Source: Ruminococcus flavefaciens 007c (GTDB taxonomy: Bacteria > Bacillota > Clostridia > Oscillospirales > Ruminococcaceae). From it: DNA of 64,000 nucleotides. The position numbers and the translations under genes were made by a program. Every line of letters begins with the position of its first letter. Position 1 is the first letter of the stretch. This document shows positions 17,133 through 26,812 of this stretch, in pieces. The DNA lies in contig NZ_ATAX01000028.1 in assembly GCF_000571935.1 (NCBI RefSeq), positions 315,001 through 379,000 on the forward strand, written 5' to 3'. A model generated the notes under the pieces. It saw only the letters and a program-made list of their open reading frames with translations. It searched no databases and had not been told where the DNA came from.

Positions 17133-19367
17133 ATGAAAAAGCTTACAAAGATCATGGCAGCCATGGTCGCTGTCACAGTTTCCGCAGGTGCAACAGGCTC
17201 TATCGCCTATGCAAATAACAGCAGCAAATCCCAGAACGAAAAAAAGACCGAAAGCGCTGAGGCTGCTGCCGAAACAGGATCAAGAAAGAGTAACGGAGAT
17301 AACGCTTACAAGGACGAGACGGTCTATGTACTCTGCAACAGCGATTCTTCCGTAAAAAACGTTGTTGTCAGCGACTGGCTGAAAAATGCTCCCGCTCTCA
17401 GCAGCATACAGGATATATCAGACCTCAGCGATATAGTTAACGTCAAGGGCGACGAGACCTTTGACATCAGCGGCGACAAGGTCAGCTGGCAGGCCGACGG
17501 CGATGATATCTACTACAAGGGCACTACCGACAAGGAGCTCCCTGTTCAGGTGGATATGGAATACTTCCTGGACGGCAAGAAGGTCACTCCCGAAAGTATA
17601 AAGGGCAAAAGCGGCCATCTGGTCATTCGCTGGACATATACCAACAAGCAGAAGGTCACAAAGGAGATCGGCGGCGTGAAGAAGGACATATACGTGCCCT
17701 TCCTCGCTGCAAGTGCAGCGGTTCTCAGTACAGAGCATTACGTCAATGTTGAGGTCACCAACGGAAAGGTCATCTCTGACGGTGAAAAGCTCATATCAGT
17801 AGGCATGGCATTCCCCGGACTCGGAAAGAGCCTCGACCTTGGCAGGATAGAAGGTCTGGATATAGAGATACCCGAGAGCTTCGAGCTTTCCGCAGACGTT
17901 ACCAACTTCGAGATGAATACCTCCGTTACGGTGGTATCCAACGAGATATTCTCACAGCTCGATGTGGACAACGCCGCAGACTTCGGAGATCTGAAGGATA
18001 AGCTGAAGGAGCTCAGCGACGGCGCCGAGAAGCTAACAAACGGCACAGCTGCACTCTATGACGGCATAAAGAAGCTCAACAACGGTGCAGGCGACCTTAC
18101 GGGCGGCATAGATAAGCTGCTTGCAGGCTCGCTGGAGCTGAAAAACGGTGCTTCCGAACTGGACGGCGGCGCTAAGAAGCTGGCTGACGGCGCGAAGACG
18201 CTCTCAGACTCCACAGGCACCTTTGAAAACGGTCTGGGCAGCGCAAAAGACGGCTCGTCCAAGATCAAGGACGGTCTGGGACAGGTCAGCAGCGGTGCTC
18301 AGCAGCTCTCTGACGGCATAAACAGCGCAAAGGACGGCTCTGCTGCACTGGTTGGCGGCTTCGGACAGGTTACGGCAGGCGCGGATGCTCTCAGCAGCGG
18401 CCTTCAGGACGCCAAGACAGGCTCCGACGCTCTCACCGCAGGCTTCACCAAGCTGGACGAGGGCTCGGCCGCTCTCCAGACAGGGGTGAATACTCTCACA
18501 GGCAGCATGGGAGCTCTCACAGACGGCAGCAGGCAGGTCAAGGACGGCTCATCAAAGCTTTCGGAGGGAGCAGCTGCTCTCAACGGCGGCGCTGAAAAGC
18601 TCTCCGCCTCGGCAGGTCAGCTCTCACAGGGCATAACCTCGGCTAAAAGCGGCGCAGATACACTGGCAGAGGGCATTACCGCTGCAAAAACAGGCGCAGA
18701 TACACTGGCAGGCGGTGCGGCCGCACTTAACGACGGCGCTTCTCAGCTGTCCGCAGGCCTCACTCAGGCAAGTTCTTCACTTGATATCACTATCGCTGCC
18801 AATGAACAGGCTCTGGCAGCATTGCAGGCATTATATCAGCAGTCTCCTTCACAGGAGCTGGCTGTGGCAATAGGCACATTACAGCAGACCATAGACGGTC
18901 AGAAACAGATCTCCGCTTCAATGGCAGAGGGAGGCGCTCTCAATGCAGGCGCAGCTTCCGTCAGCACGGGCGCTCAGCAGTTATCAGGAGGCCTCGGTCA
19001 GCTCAGCAGCGGTCTTGAGGCTGCACAGAACGGCTCTGCTGCATTACAGAGCGGCCTTAAAACTCTCGACGACGGCGGAAAGGCTCTTTCCGCAGGTGCT
19101 CACTGCCCATACCGAAACCGCCCTTGCCGCCTTTTTCGAAGTTTTCTCCGTCGCCGCCGAACATCTTTGAGGGATCAAAGTCCTCGGGCATATTCTCGGG
19201 ATCAAAATCCGGCATATCTCCGCCGAAGTCCGGCATATTGCCAAAGTCGGGCATCTCTCCTCCGAAGTCGGGCATTCCGCCGCCGAAATCAGGAGGTGTG
19301 GGCTGACTGTTGTTTTTATCGTCTGATTTGTCGGAGCTGTCTCTATCTTCTCCGTCTTTATTCATAA
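17133..19367 (+). pseudogene. X-X-X-Leu-X-X-Gly heptad repeat protein, 3' end lost and fused antisense into cotH
   Basis: ATG 17133 follows AAAGGAGA and gives a signal peptide (MKKLTKIMAAMVAVTVSAGA). Residues about 60-290 form a folded region. From about residue 290 the chain is made of LxxG-type heptads (for example ALNGGAEKLSASAGQLSQGI), a known partner of MMPL exporters in Firmicutes. The repeat stops abruptly at codon 656 (about 19100). The remaining codons to 19367 are the antisense of the cotH-like gene and give an Arg/Cys-rich nonsense tail. Relatives normally end in a hydrophobic membrane segment, which is missing. This is a truncated gene caused by deletion or an assembly join. Confidence 0.8.
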
Positions 19368-20031
19368 AATTCCCCATACTAAAGTCTTTGCCGTTTCCTC
19401 TGCCGCCGCCGAAGCTCATAGCGTCGGGCTTGTAGAGGTCGCCGTAATTGCTGCCGTAGTTCCTTTCAAGGAAGGACTCCTCAACAGCTTCAACAGCAAG
19501 ATACAGTCCCCAGTCCTCACCGTTGACTGTGATATAGGCATAGCTGCAAAGCGGTGCGTCCACGCCGAAATCGTTCATAAGAGTATACGCAAGATAATCC
19601 TTCATGTAGGTATTATCCTGAATGATATTGTTGAGACAGAGCTTGTCAAGTCCGTGATAGGACTTTCCGTTTTCGTACTGGTCAAACTCTATCTTGAAGC
19701 TGTAACGGCTGCTGTTCATGTTCTTTACGGAGCTGAGAGAGGTATTGCCCTTTGCTCTTATACCCACATTTTTTACAGCCTCACCGTCGATAACAAGACT
19801 GCAGGCTGAGTATTCCTCGCTCTCGCAGCCCTCGATGAAGCTGTCCCAGTCGTTTATGACAATATCAACTGTATGTACCCTTGAATGATCGAAGATCCTG
19901 TCCTCATAGCCCGCAGCGTGTGCTAGGTTCTTTATGCCCAGCACCTGTCCGTTGCAGAAAATAAAGGCTATAACAAGAGTCAGAACTGTAATGGCTATGC
20001 ATATCCTGTCTATGTTCTTATGTGCTGACAT
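19057..20031 (-). pseudogene. CotH-family kinase, C-terminal part lost
   Basis: The first 308 residues match spore-coat CotH-type atypical protein kinases. A membrane anchor spans 8-26, then come VDIVINDWDSFIE, RAKGNTSLSSVKNMNSSRYS, and VNGEDWGLYLAVEAVEES with its conserved DWGLY. An insert rich in MPDFGG-type repeats occupies about 240-295. After FGMGS the frame crosses into the antisense of the upstream repeat gene and ends 17 codons later with Arg-rich sequence. The usual C-terminal half, with the catalytic Asp residues, is absent, so a kinase activity is unlikely. Downstream position after VTC and DUF4956 genes matches a recurring VTC/DUF4956/CotH association. Confidence 0.8.
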
Positions 20032-20043
20032 TATATCACACCC

Positions 20044-20715
20044 TTATCCCATATAATCGCCGTTGTAGCTTACGAGAACTGCGCTCTGTACACCTTCCAT
20101 ATCCGCAAGTGTATTTATGAAATCGGTATTGTCGTCCTTCAGCCTGATCTCCATATTCAGCTCAACTGCGCCCTTCTGAGCGGTCTTGCTCTTGACAACA
20201 CATCTCTCTGCCTTGCCGTCAAGGAATGACTTTGCCTTTGTCTCGCTGTCGTGACCGTCGCAGCGTACAACTACGATATAAGGGTTCTTATGAGCCTTGC
20301 GGTTGACAAATACAAGAAGTATGATTCCGATTATAACGCTGCCGATAACTGCCAGCGGTATCATTCCTGCCGCAAGCACGATACCTACTGCGATGGACCA
20401 GAACAGGAACGCAATATCAAGAGGTTCCTTTATAGCTGTACGGAAACGGACGATGGAAAGCGCACCGACCATACCAAGTGAAAGAACTACATTGCTTGTG
20501 ACTGCAAGGATAACAACAGTTGTTATCATGGTAAGTGCCACGAGAGTAGTGCCGAAGCTTGCCGAATACATTACTCCCGAATAGGTCTTTTTGTATACCA
20601 GAAAGATGAACATTCCCAGACCAAAGGCAAGAGCAAGTGCTATTGCCATATCGAGAATGCTGACGCTGGTCACATTGTCTATAAAATTAGACTTGAAAAT
20701 ATCACTGAAACTCAT
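20044..20715 (-). CDS. DUF4956 membrane protein
   Basis: A 223-residue protein with about four transmembrane helices in residues 15-135 and a soluble C-terminal domain (about 145-220). GMVGALSIVRFRTAIKEPLD is the family's signature loop. DUF4956 proteins are encoded beside VTC-domain polyphosphate polymerases and CotH proteins in many Firmicutes. The function is unproven; a role in passing or exporting a polyanionic product is speculative. It is 12 bp from the CotH-like start and 21 bp from the VTC stop, one operon. Confidence 0.85.
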   Translation of the reverse strand: MSFSDIFKSNFIDNVTSVSILDMAIALALAFGLGMFIFLVYKKTYSGVMYSASFGTTLVALTMITTVVILAVTSNVVLSLGMVGALSIVRFRTAIKEPLDIAFLFWSIAVGIVLAAGMIPLAVIGSVIIGIILLVFVNRKAHKNPYIVVVRCDGHDSETKAKSFLDGKAERCVVKSKTAQKGAVELNMEIRLKDDNTDFINTLADMEGVQSAVLVSYNGDYMG

Positions 20716-20736
20716 AATAAATTACTCCTTTATGTT

Positions 20737-21405
20737 TTATCCGTAAATACGACAGGCTGCATATTTTGAAAAAGCTCCCTCGCGCCTGTCTGCAAGGGCT
20801 GCTGCGTCCCTGATTATATCGGGAAGAAAACCGTCCCATTTGACTTCAAGGATAATGGAATCCGATACAGGAATCGTCACACAGTGGGGATCGAGAAAAT
20901 CCGTACACCTCATACCGCTCCTGATGTTGTAATCAAGAGTCACGCGGACATTTCCCGCAGGATAAATGAACGGCTCTCTGGTGTAATCCACGATAGTCTT
21001 CGGGGCAATGCCCTCCGTCTGCATTTTTGAGTAAAGCTCGCGGACAAGCGGATATTCCGAGCTGAGCATCCACTCCGTATCACCGTCAACTATACTCTGT
21101 GCCTGCTGTGCCGTCAGCGGTGCGCTCTGCTTATTGCCGAGATGGTCGATCTTGCTTTTCTTTTCAAGATGTATCACCGAGGTATCTCCGTTGTAATATC
21201 TTATACGGAATTTTTCGCGGCGGCTCAGTCCGTTTATCTTTTCCATCAGAGCCTTGTCCGCAATATTATCGAAGTAAAGACTTCGTATAAAATACTTTCC
21301 GTCTATGGTGTGAGGATCCGGATAAGCAACTGCACTGAGTCTTTGTCTGATGGTAATTAAATCGGAATAGTTGATCTCATGCTTTATCTCGTGTCTGAGA
21401 TCCAT
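20737..21405 (-). CDS. VTC-domain protein (polyphosphate polymerase type)
   Basis: A 222-residue single-domain VTC protein with the family's charged tunnel motifs. These are RHEIKHEI near the N-terminus, KYFIRSLYFDN (about 42-52), EKFRIRYYNGD (about 69-79) and IHLEKKSKIDHLGNK. YTREPF and a late EVKWDGFLP carry further conserved basic and acidic residues. Eukaryotic VTC4 makes polyphosphate from ATP at the membrane; bacterial single-domain proteins of this kind are assumed to do similar chemistry. It heads the operon VTC-DUF4956-CotH and is divergent from a two-component system that probably controls it. Confidence 0.85.
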   Translation of the reverse strand: MDLRHEIKHEINYSDLITIRQRLSAVAYPDPHTIDGKYFIRSLYFDNIADKALMEKINGLSRREKFRIRYYNGDTSVIHLEKKSKIDHLGNKQSAPLTAQQAQSIVDGDTEWMLSSEYPLVRELYSKMQTEGIAPKTIVDYTREPFIYPAGNVRVTLDYNIRSGMRCTDFLDPHCVTIPVSDSIILEVKWDGFLPDIIRDAAALADRREGAFSKYAACRIYG

Positions 21406-21460
21406 AGTTTCACCTCTTTTCGTGTTTGTTCCCTTCTATGCTTCAATTATACATTTCTAC

Positions 21461-21520
21461 GCTGAATTGACGCTGAAAACAAGTGTGAATGATGTAACAT
21501 CAAAGTGAAAGTTGAGTGAA
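21461..21520. promoter_or_regulatory. Direct repeats with 11-bp period, probable response-regulator sites
   Basis: GCTGAA at 21461 and 21472, TGTGAA at 21484, then GTGAA at 21505 and 21516 are same-strand repeats spaced about one helical turn. That is the arrangement bound by OmpR/PhoB-type dimers. They lie between the divergent VTC operon and the response-regulator promoter. Confidence 0.5.
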
Positions 21521-21547
21521 AAAACAGAGCTATGCCTGTTTTTCAGC

Positions 21548-21576
21548 TTGAATTCAGTTATATGATGTATTATAAT
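21548..21576 (+). promoter_or_regulatory. Promoter of the two-component operon
   Basis: TTGAAT (21548-21553), 17 bp, TATAAT (21571-21576), about 28 bases before the TTG start. Confidence 0.75.
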
Positions 21577-21604
21577 AATATAAAAGCAATAAGGGGGTAT
21601 CGAC

Positions 21605-22282
21605 TTGAAAATACTTATAATAGAGGACGAAAAGGTGCTGGCGGATTCTCTGAAGCTCATGCTTCAGTCAAAGGGGTTCGAGGCGGAGGTAGTCTACGAC
21701 GGCGAAAGCGGAGAGCAGTACGCCATGCTCGGTATATACGACCTTATTATCCTTGACATAATGCTCCCGAAGAAGAACGGCTATCAGGTAGCAAAGGCAG
21801 TCCGAGCGGGACACAATCCCACTCCCATACTTATGCTGACCGCAAAGTCTGATGTTGAAGACAAGGTCCAGGGGCTCGATTCGGGGGCAGACTACTACCT
21901 CACAAAGCCCTTTGACGCAAGGGAGCTCCTCGCCTGCGTCAATGCTCTTCTGCGCAGACAGGGCTCACAGGTGAATGAGCTGGCTTTCGGGAATACCCGT
22001 CTCGATCTGGAGTCGGCTTCCCTGATATGCGGCGAGAACAGTATACGCTTATCCGCAAGAGAATTTGAGGTCATGCGAATACTTATGACCTCTGGTACAA
22101 ATCACATCTCAAAAGAAGCTCTGCTGACAAAGGTCTGGGGATATGACTCGAATGCGGTCGAAAACCATGTTGAGGTGTATGTGGGCTTCCTGAGAAAAAA
22201 ACTGGCAAGTATAGGCTCGGATGTCAGAATAGAAGCGGTAAGGAGACTCGGATATCATCTGGAGTGTGAAGAAAAATGCTGA
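21605..22282 (+). CDS. OmpR-family response regulator
   Basis: A 225-residue regulator that starts at TTG 21605 behind AAGGGGG. The receiver has LIILDIMLPKKNGYQV (phospho-Asp) and YLTKPFDARE (Lys). The winged helix has ENHVEVYVGFLRKKL and RRLGYHLE. It overlaps the kinase gene by 7 bp. The divergent VTC/DUF4956/CotH operon and the 11-bp repeats between them make that operon the probable target. Confidence 0.92.
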   Translation: MKILIIEDEKVLADSLKLMLQSKGFEAEVVYDGESGEQYAMLGIYDLIILDIMLPKKNGYQVAKAVRAGHNPTPILMLTAKSDVEDKVQGLDSGADYYLTKPFDARELLACVNALLRRQGSQVNELAFGNTRLDLESASLICGENSIRLSAREFEVMRILMTSGTNHISKEALLTKVWGYDSNAVENHVEVYVGFLRKKLASIGSDVRIEAVRRLGYHLECEEKC

Positions 22283-23487
22283 AACGTCTGAAAATAAAAT
22301 TCATTGCTGTCATCATGAGTATCGTCACTGTGCTGTTTATTGTGATATTCGGTCTTCTGCTCCACCTTACAAAGCAGAATATCGAAAGAGAGAGCGTACA
22401 GATGATGAGAACAATGGCGTTCCGTCCGCCTGCCTCGGCACCCATGCACAAGCCCGACAATATCCCCGATAATATAAGGCTGCCTTTCTTCACCGTAAAT
22501 ATATCGGAAAGCGGTGAGATAACTGCCTTCGGCAGTGATTATTTCGATCTCACGGACAAGGATATGCTCAGGAAGCTCGTTGATAAGGCCGATGAAACAT
22601 CAAAGGAAACAGGAGTGCTGACGGACTATAACCTCAGATACTTCAAATCCTACAGCGAATTCAGAAAGGCTATCGTATTTGCCGACGTATCAAGCGAAAA
22701 AGCCATGATAAAAGGCCTCGTAAGAAACTCCGTAATAATCGGGCTCATCGGGTATGTCATATTCTTCCTAATAAGCCTGCTCCTTGCAAAATGGGTAACA
22801 AAGCCCGTCGAGAAAACATGGAACGAACAGAAGCAGTTCATAGCGGACGCTTCCCACGAACTGAAAACTCCTCTTACCGTCATCATGACAAATGCTGAAA
22901 TGATGAACGATAAGAGCTATTCCGAAAAAGACAGGAACAGCTTCGCAAAAAATATCCTCTCTACGTCAAAGCGTATGAGAGGTCTGGTGGAAAGCCTTCT
23001 TGAGCTGGCAAGGCTCGATAATAACAGAACTCCCGTAAAGAAGGAGAGCATCGACCTCAGCAAGCTGATAAATGACAGTATACTGCCATTTGAGCCGCTG
23101 TTCTATGAAAACGATACGGAGCTTTCGGCAGATATAGACAAGGGTATAGGTATCGAGGGCGACAAGGACAAGCTCAGACAGGTGGTTAATATCCTGCTCG
23201 ACAATGCCCTGAAGTATTCCGATCCCGCCGAAAAGGTAACAATAAAGCTGAAGCGTCAGTCCGCTAACTGCGTGCTGTCGGTGACAGGACTCGGAACTCC
23301 TCTTTCCAGAGAGGAATGTCAGAATATCTTCAAACGTTTCTACCGCGTGGATAAAGCAAGGAATGACGGTCAGAGCTACGGTCTCGGACTTTCCATAGCC
23401 GACAGTATCATCAGTGAGCATAACGGTAAAATATGGGCCGAAAGTGAAAACGGATACAATACCTTCTTTGTCTCACTGCCGCTGTGA
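22276..23487 (+). CDS. Sensor histidine kinase
   Basis: A 403-residue membrane kinase. Transmembrane helices are at 9-30 and 152-171 with an extracytoplasmic loop of about 120 residues. The H-box is FIADASHELKTPLTVI with His204, the N-box is ILLDNALKYSDP, and the G-box is SYGLGLSIADSII. It is translationally coupled to the response regulator and followed by a strong terminator. The signal sensed is unknown. Confidence 0.92.
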   Translation: MLKRLKIKFIAVIMSIVTVLFIVIFGLLLHLTKQNIERESVQMMRTMAFRPPASAPMHKPDNIPDNIRLPFFTVNISESGEITAFGSDYFDLTDKDMLRKLVDKADETSKETGVLTDYNLRYFKSYSEFRKAIVFADVSSEKAMIKGLVRNSVIIGLIGYVIFFLISLLLAKWVTKPVEKTWNEQKQFIADASHELKTPLTVIMTNAEMMNDKSYSEKDRNSFAKNILSTSKRMRGLVESLLELARLDNNRTPVKKESIDLSKLINDSILPFEPLFYENDTELSADIDKGIGIEGDKDKLRQVVNILLDNALKYSDPAEKVTIKLKRQSANCVLSVTGLGTPLSREECQNIFKRFYRVDKARNDGQSYGLGLSIADSIISEHNGKIWAESENGYNTFFVSLPL

Positions 23488-23510
23488 AATATATTTATAA
23501 TACTGTACAG

Positions 23511-23551
23511 AAAGCTCCCCCGAAGGCTGTTCCCTGCGGGGGAGCTTTCTT
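23511..23551 (+). terminator. Terminator of the two-component operon
   Basis: An 11-bp stem AAAGCTCCCCC (23511-23521) / GGGGGAGCTTT (23538-23548) with T-rich tail. Confidence 0.85.
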
Positions 23552-23611
23552 TATCATGGCCTGCTGGTACCTGTTTTTTACGCAGGGAAAAGCATTTCCG
23601 CAAAAAATCTG

Positions 23612-23640
23612 TTTACATTTCGTATGATCTGTGCTATTAT
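23612..23640 (+). promoter_or_regulatory. Promoter of the MATE exporter
   Basis: TTTACA (23612-23617), 17 bp, TATTAT (23635-23640). The leader contains an imperfect hairpin ACTG-TTATC/GATAACAGT (about 23646-23673). Confidence 0.65.
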
Positions 23641-23702
23641 AGTAATACTGCTTATCCGCCAATTAGATAACAGTATAACAGTTACAAAGAAAAAGGAGAA
23701 AT

Positions 23703-25052
23703 ATGACTTACGATAAAGCAATATACAAGAAGCTGTCAGGCATAGTTGCTCCGATAGCGTTCCAATACCTTATGTCATCACTTGTTACGGCCAGTGATGC
23801 TTTTATGCTCGGATTCCTTGATCAGGATTCCCTTTCCGCATCGTCTCTTGCAGGACAGACCTCTTTTGTTGTCAGTCTGTTTTTCGGAGCCTTCGTCTTC
23901 GGACTGACTGTCCTCGCAGCTCAGTACTGGGGCAAGGGCGACAAAAAAACAGCCGAGGAAGTCCTGGCTGTGACAATGCGCTATTCTCTTCTTACTGGGC
24001 TTGTATTCACACTGAGCGCCGCTCTGATACCCGATCTGATAATGCACATCTTCACCTCTGACAGGCTGCTTATAAAGGCGGGAGCGCGTTATCTGCGGGC
24101 CGTCTCGCCTTCCTATCTGCTCGGAGCCTTCACTCAGACTTACTTCGGAATGATGAAGGTCTGCGACAAGGCAAAGCTCAGCTCCGTCATCGGTTCTCTT
24201 TCGGTGGTACTGAATATAATCCTCAATGCCCTGCTGATCTTCGGTATCGGCTTTTTCCCAAAAATGGGCATAGAGGGAGCTGCCCTCGCAACCGTTCTTG
24301 CAAGGGCGTTTGAAACGGTCATGGTCGCGGTCTCTGTTGCAAGGAAACACTGTCCTCCGCTCCATATGAGACTTGTGATACATTCGGAAAACAGGGAGCT
24401 CCATAAGGACTACTGGAAGTATACCGTACCGCTGCTGATAAACCAGCTGGGCTGGGGCGGAGGTGTTACCATGTACTCGGTGATAATGGGACATCTCGGC
24501 TCTGACGCGGTAGCTGCCAATTCCATAGCGAGTATTGTCCGCAGTATCATCGCCAGCCTGTGCTGGGGCATAGCTTCGGGTGTGGGCATCATCCTCGGCG
24601 GTATGCTCGGCAGGAATGAGCTTGAAAAAGCCAGAAAGGCAGGCGGCAGCTTTGTGCGCTTTTCCATACTTATAGGCGCAGCTTCAGGAATCGTAATTCT
24701 TGCAATAACTCCTATCGTCCTGTACTTCATACACCTGGAACCTCAGGCTCAGCACTATCTGAAATACATGATGTTCATGGCGGCATACTACATTATCGGC
24801 AATTCGCTGAACTCCACGATAATAGGAGGTATTTTCCCCTCGGGCGGAGATACTAAATTCGGTATGTGGTGTGATGTGATAACACTCTGGGTAGTGGTGG
24901 TCCCCATGGGAATGATAGGCGCTTTTGTGCTGAAGCTGCCCGTGCTTGCGGTCGCTTTCATCCTCACTCTGGATGAATTCGTTAAGATACCCGCAGTTTA
25001 CAGGCACTATATGAAATACAAGTGGGTAAGGAACATCACCAAAGAGCAGTGA
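23703..25052 (+). CDS. MATE-family efflux transporter
   Basis: A 449-residue protein with twelve predicted helices in two halves. The N-terminal half carries the family pattern APIAFQYLMSSLVTASDAFM, and INQLGWGGGVTMYSVIMGHL opens the second half. The ribosome site AAAAAGGAGA precedes ATG 23703. MATE proteins export drugs or metabolites against a Na+ or H+ gradient; substrate unknown. It is monocistronic, between its own promoter and a bidirectional terminator. Confidence 0.9.
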   Translation: MTYDKAIYKKLSGIVAPIAFQYLMSSLVTASDAFMLGFLDQDSLSASSLAGQTSFVVSLFFGAFVFGLTVLAAQYWGKGDKKTAEEVLAVTMRYSLLTGLVFTLSAALIPDLIMHIFTSDRLLIKAGARYLRAVSPSYLLGAFTQTYFGMMKVCDKAKLSSVIGSLSVVLNIILNALLIFGIGFFPKMGIEGAALATVLARAFETVMVAVSVARKHCPPLHMRLVIHSENRELHKDYWKYTVPLLINQLGWGGGVTMYSVIMGHLGSDAVAANSIASIVRSIIASLCWGIASGVGIILGGMLGRNELEKARKAGGSFVRFSILIGAASGIVILAITPIVLYFIHLEPQAQHYLKYMMFMAAYYIIGNSLNSTIIGGIFPSGGDTKFGMWCDVITLWVVVVPMGMIGAFVLKLPVLAVAFILTLDEFVKIPAVYRHYMKYKWVRNITKEQ

Positions 25053-25067
25053 ACAGAACAATAAAGC

Positions 25068-25100
25068 AAAGCCTCGGAAGCTTACTCCCGAGGCTTTTGA
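25068..25100. terminator. Bidirectional terminator
   Basis: AAAGCCTCGG (25068-25077) / CCGAGGCTTT (25088-25097) between the convergent MATE and dockerin genes. Confidence 0.8.
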
Positions 25101-25104
25101 TATA

Positions 25105-26241
25105 TTATTTCATCAGCAGTTCTTTTCTCATAAGGACAAGGTCGTATACGTCAAGCCTGTTGTTCCTGCAGAGGTCGGCAGCCCGCCATTTCTTCAATTT
25201 CGTATCCTTATCCGCAAGCAGCCATTTCTGAAATATCACCAGATCCGCCACACCGAACTCGCCGTCATCATTCACATCACCTCTGACGAAGCTGTTTTCG
25301 AGATACTCCTCATAGGAATAGAAGTCCGCACCCAGTTCGTTCTTGTCGGAATTCAGCTCCGACAGCGCAAAGACGCTGCTTCCGTCATAATAATACAGAT
25401 CATAGCCGCCACTCATGGTGCTGCTGAATATCATTCTGTCTTCATCAACGGGACAGGCATCGGAGCAGTCATAATCGGCCGAATCAAACGGCAGAGGCAC
25501 CGCATCTGTGCCGTTAAAATACACTATCTGATCGCAGCGGTCATCCGCAGAATACCATTTTGTGAAATAAAGCCTTTGACCGCTGACAACGGGATAATAA
25601 GCAGAAACGCTGTTATTTCCATAAATAATACAGGTGTCATGCCGCTCGGTGTCATAGTAACGTATGGAGCTCATACCGCCTGAATAATCCGCATAGTATA
25701 TGCCGCTGCCGTCACTGTCAAAGCAGGGCATAGCTTCCTCGTCGGAGTCCGCAGTAAGCATACTGATGTCTCCTGTTTCCGGCTCAAGCAGAGCAAGATC
25801 GTACACAAAATCGTTTTTTTCATTGTCCCAGCGGCCGCGCTTGAAAACCACAGTCCTGCCGTCTGGAGAGAATTTCGGATCCTCATTGCGGAAGCCGCTG
25901 TTTTTCGTGAGGTTTGTGATACTGCCGTTTTCTCTTATGTAGATGTCCCACTCGTCAGTCTCCTTGTCGATAGCCATAAAGGTTATCTGATGGGGAGATG
26001 TGCCGAAGCTGCCGTTCATAGGGTGAATAAAATCACCGCTTATATTCTCCGTCCTGCCGTCAGGATCACGCAGATACAGCTGACTGTCAAGAGCTGAGTA
26101 ATCACTGTAGCTGTGCCACAGAAGCCAGCCTTTCGGAAGCTCCGCCGACGGCTCCGCAGCAGTGACAGCAAAAGGCACAGCAGCCGGCATTGCTGCCGCC
26201 AGTGCCGACAATATAAGGCATTCTGCGATCCATCTGCTCAT
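25105..26241 (-). CDS. Secreted beta-propeller protein with C-terminal dockerin
   Basis: A 378-residue protein with a signal peptide to about residue 29 (AAMPAAVPFAVTAAEP). Residues about 35-310 repeat TolB/WD40-like blades (DPKFSPDGRTVVFKRGRWDN; MPCFDSDGSGIYYADYSGG; TKWYSADDRCDQIVYF). Residues 321-378 are a type I dockerin. The first calcium loop is GDVNDDGEFGVADLVIFQKW, and the second, weaker loop is ADLCRNNRLDVYDLVLMRK. The dockerin should attach it to a cohesin of a scaffoldin, so it is probably a cellulosome component. The propeller has no recognisable catalytic motif and could bind polysaccharide or cleave an oligosaccharide. Confidence 0.85.
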   Translation of the reverse strand: MSRWIAECLILSALAAAMPAAVPFAVTAAEPSAELPKGWLLWHSYSDYSALDSQLYLRDPDGRTENISGDFIHPMNGSFGTSPHQITFMAIDKETDEWDIYIRENGSITNLTKNSGFRNEDPKFSPDGRTVVFKRGRWDNEKNDFVYDLALLEPETGDISMLTADSDEEAMPCFDSDGSGIYYADYSGGMSSIRYYDTERHDTCIIYGNNSVSAYYPVVSGQRLYFTKWYSADDRCDQIVYFNGTDAVPLPFDSADYDCSDACPVDEDRMIFSSTMSGGYDLYYYDGSSVFALSELNSDKNELGADFYSYEEYLENSFVRGDVNDDGEFGVADLVIFQKWLLADKDTKLKKWRAADLCRNNRLDVYDLVLMRKELLMK

Positions 26242-26272
26242 AGTTGCACCTCCGCCCCTGACATTGTATGAC

Positions 26273-26812
26273 TTACTTTAACGAAGCTCCCAACTCATAC
26301 GCTTCCTTCAGTTCGGGAGCGCCTTTTATATCTCCGATATTTTTGACTCCGCGCACAAGGACAGAGCCTATGCTTTCAAGTCCGAAATAGTCCATGGTCA
26401 TCCTGTACTGCATGATTATGGAATCAAAAAGGTTCGGAAGATCAGCAGCTCCCACAAGCAGCAATCCCAGCTTTTTCAGGCGGAAGGTGTTCCTTATGGG
26501 ATTATGCAGCCTGTCTATAACAGCCTTCAGCTGCGCACTGACACCGTAGAAATAAACAGGTGAAGCGATAACGACAATATCCGCACTGCGCAGCTTTTCG
26601 TATATCTGCGTCATATCGTCCTTCTGAAAGCAGGCATTTCCCTCACGCACAAAACAGGCGTTGCAGCCTGTGCATGGGGCTGTCTTATGATCGGCTACAG
26701 ATATTGTCTCCACGTTATTGTGCAGGGCAGCGCCCTCGGCAAAGCTCTGCGCCAGAAGTGCGGTATTGCCGTTTTTTCTCACGCTGCCTACAAGTATTAC
26801 TATATTGCTCAA
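26273..26812 (-). CDS. NADPH-dependent FMN reductase / flavodoxin-like protein
   Basis: A 179-residue flavoprotein. The start is taken at TTG 26812, preceded by GAGGTG, giving MSNIVILVGSVRKNGNTALL, the phosphate-binding start of the flavodoxin fold. An ATG at 26863 would add 17 unlikely residues. CTGCNACF with a later GNACFQKDDM is the Cys pattern of iron-sulfur flavoprotein-type oxidoreductases. ADIVVIASPVYFYGVSAQLK is the family's second FMN segment. The electron donor and substrate are unknown. It is a separate unit between the dockerin gene and the glutamine synthetase gene. Confidence 0.85.
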   Translation of the reverse strand: MSNIVILVGSVRKNGNTALLAQSFAEGAALHNNVETISVADHKTAPCTGCNACFVREGNACFQKDDMTQIYEKLRSADIVVIASPVYFYGVSAQLKAVIDRLHNPIRNTFRLKKLGLLLVGAADLPNLFDSIIMQYRMTMDYFGLESIGSVLVRGVKNIGDIKGAPELKEAYELGASLK

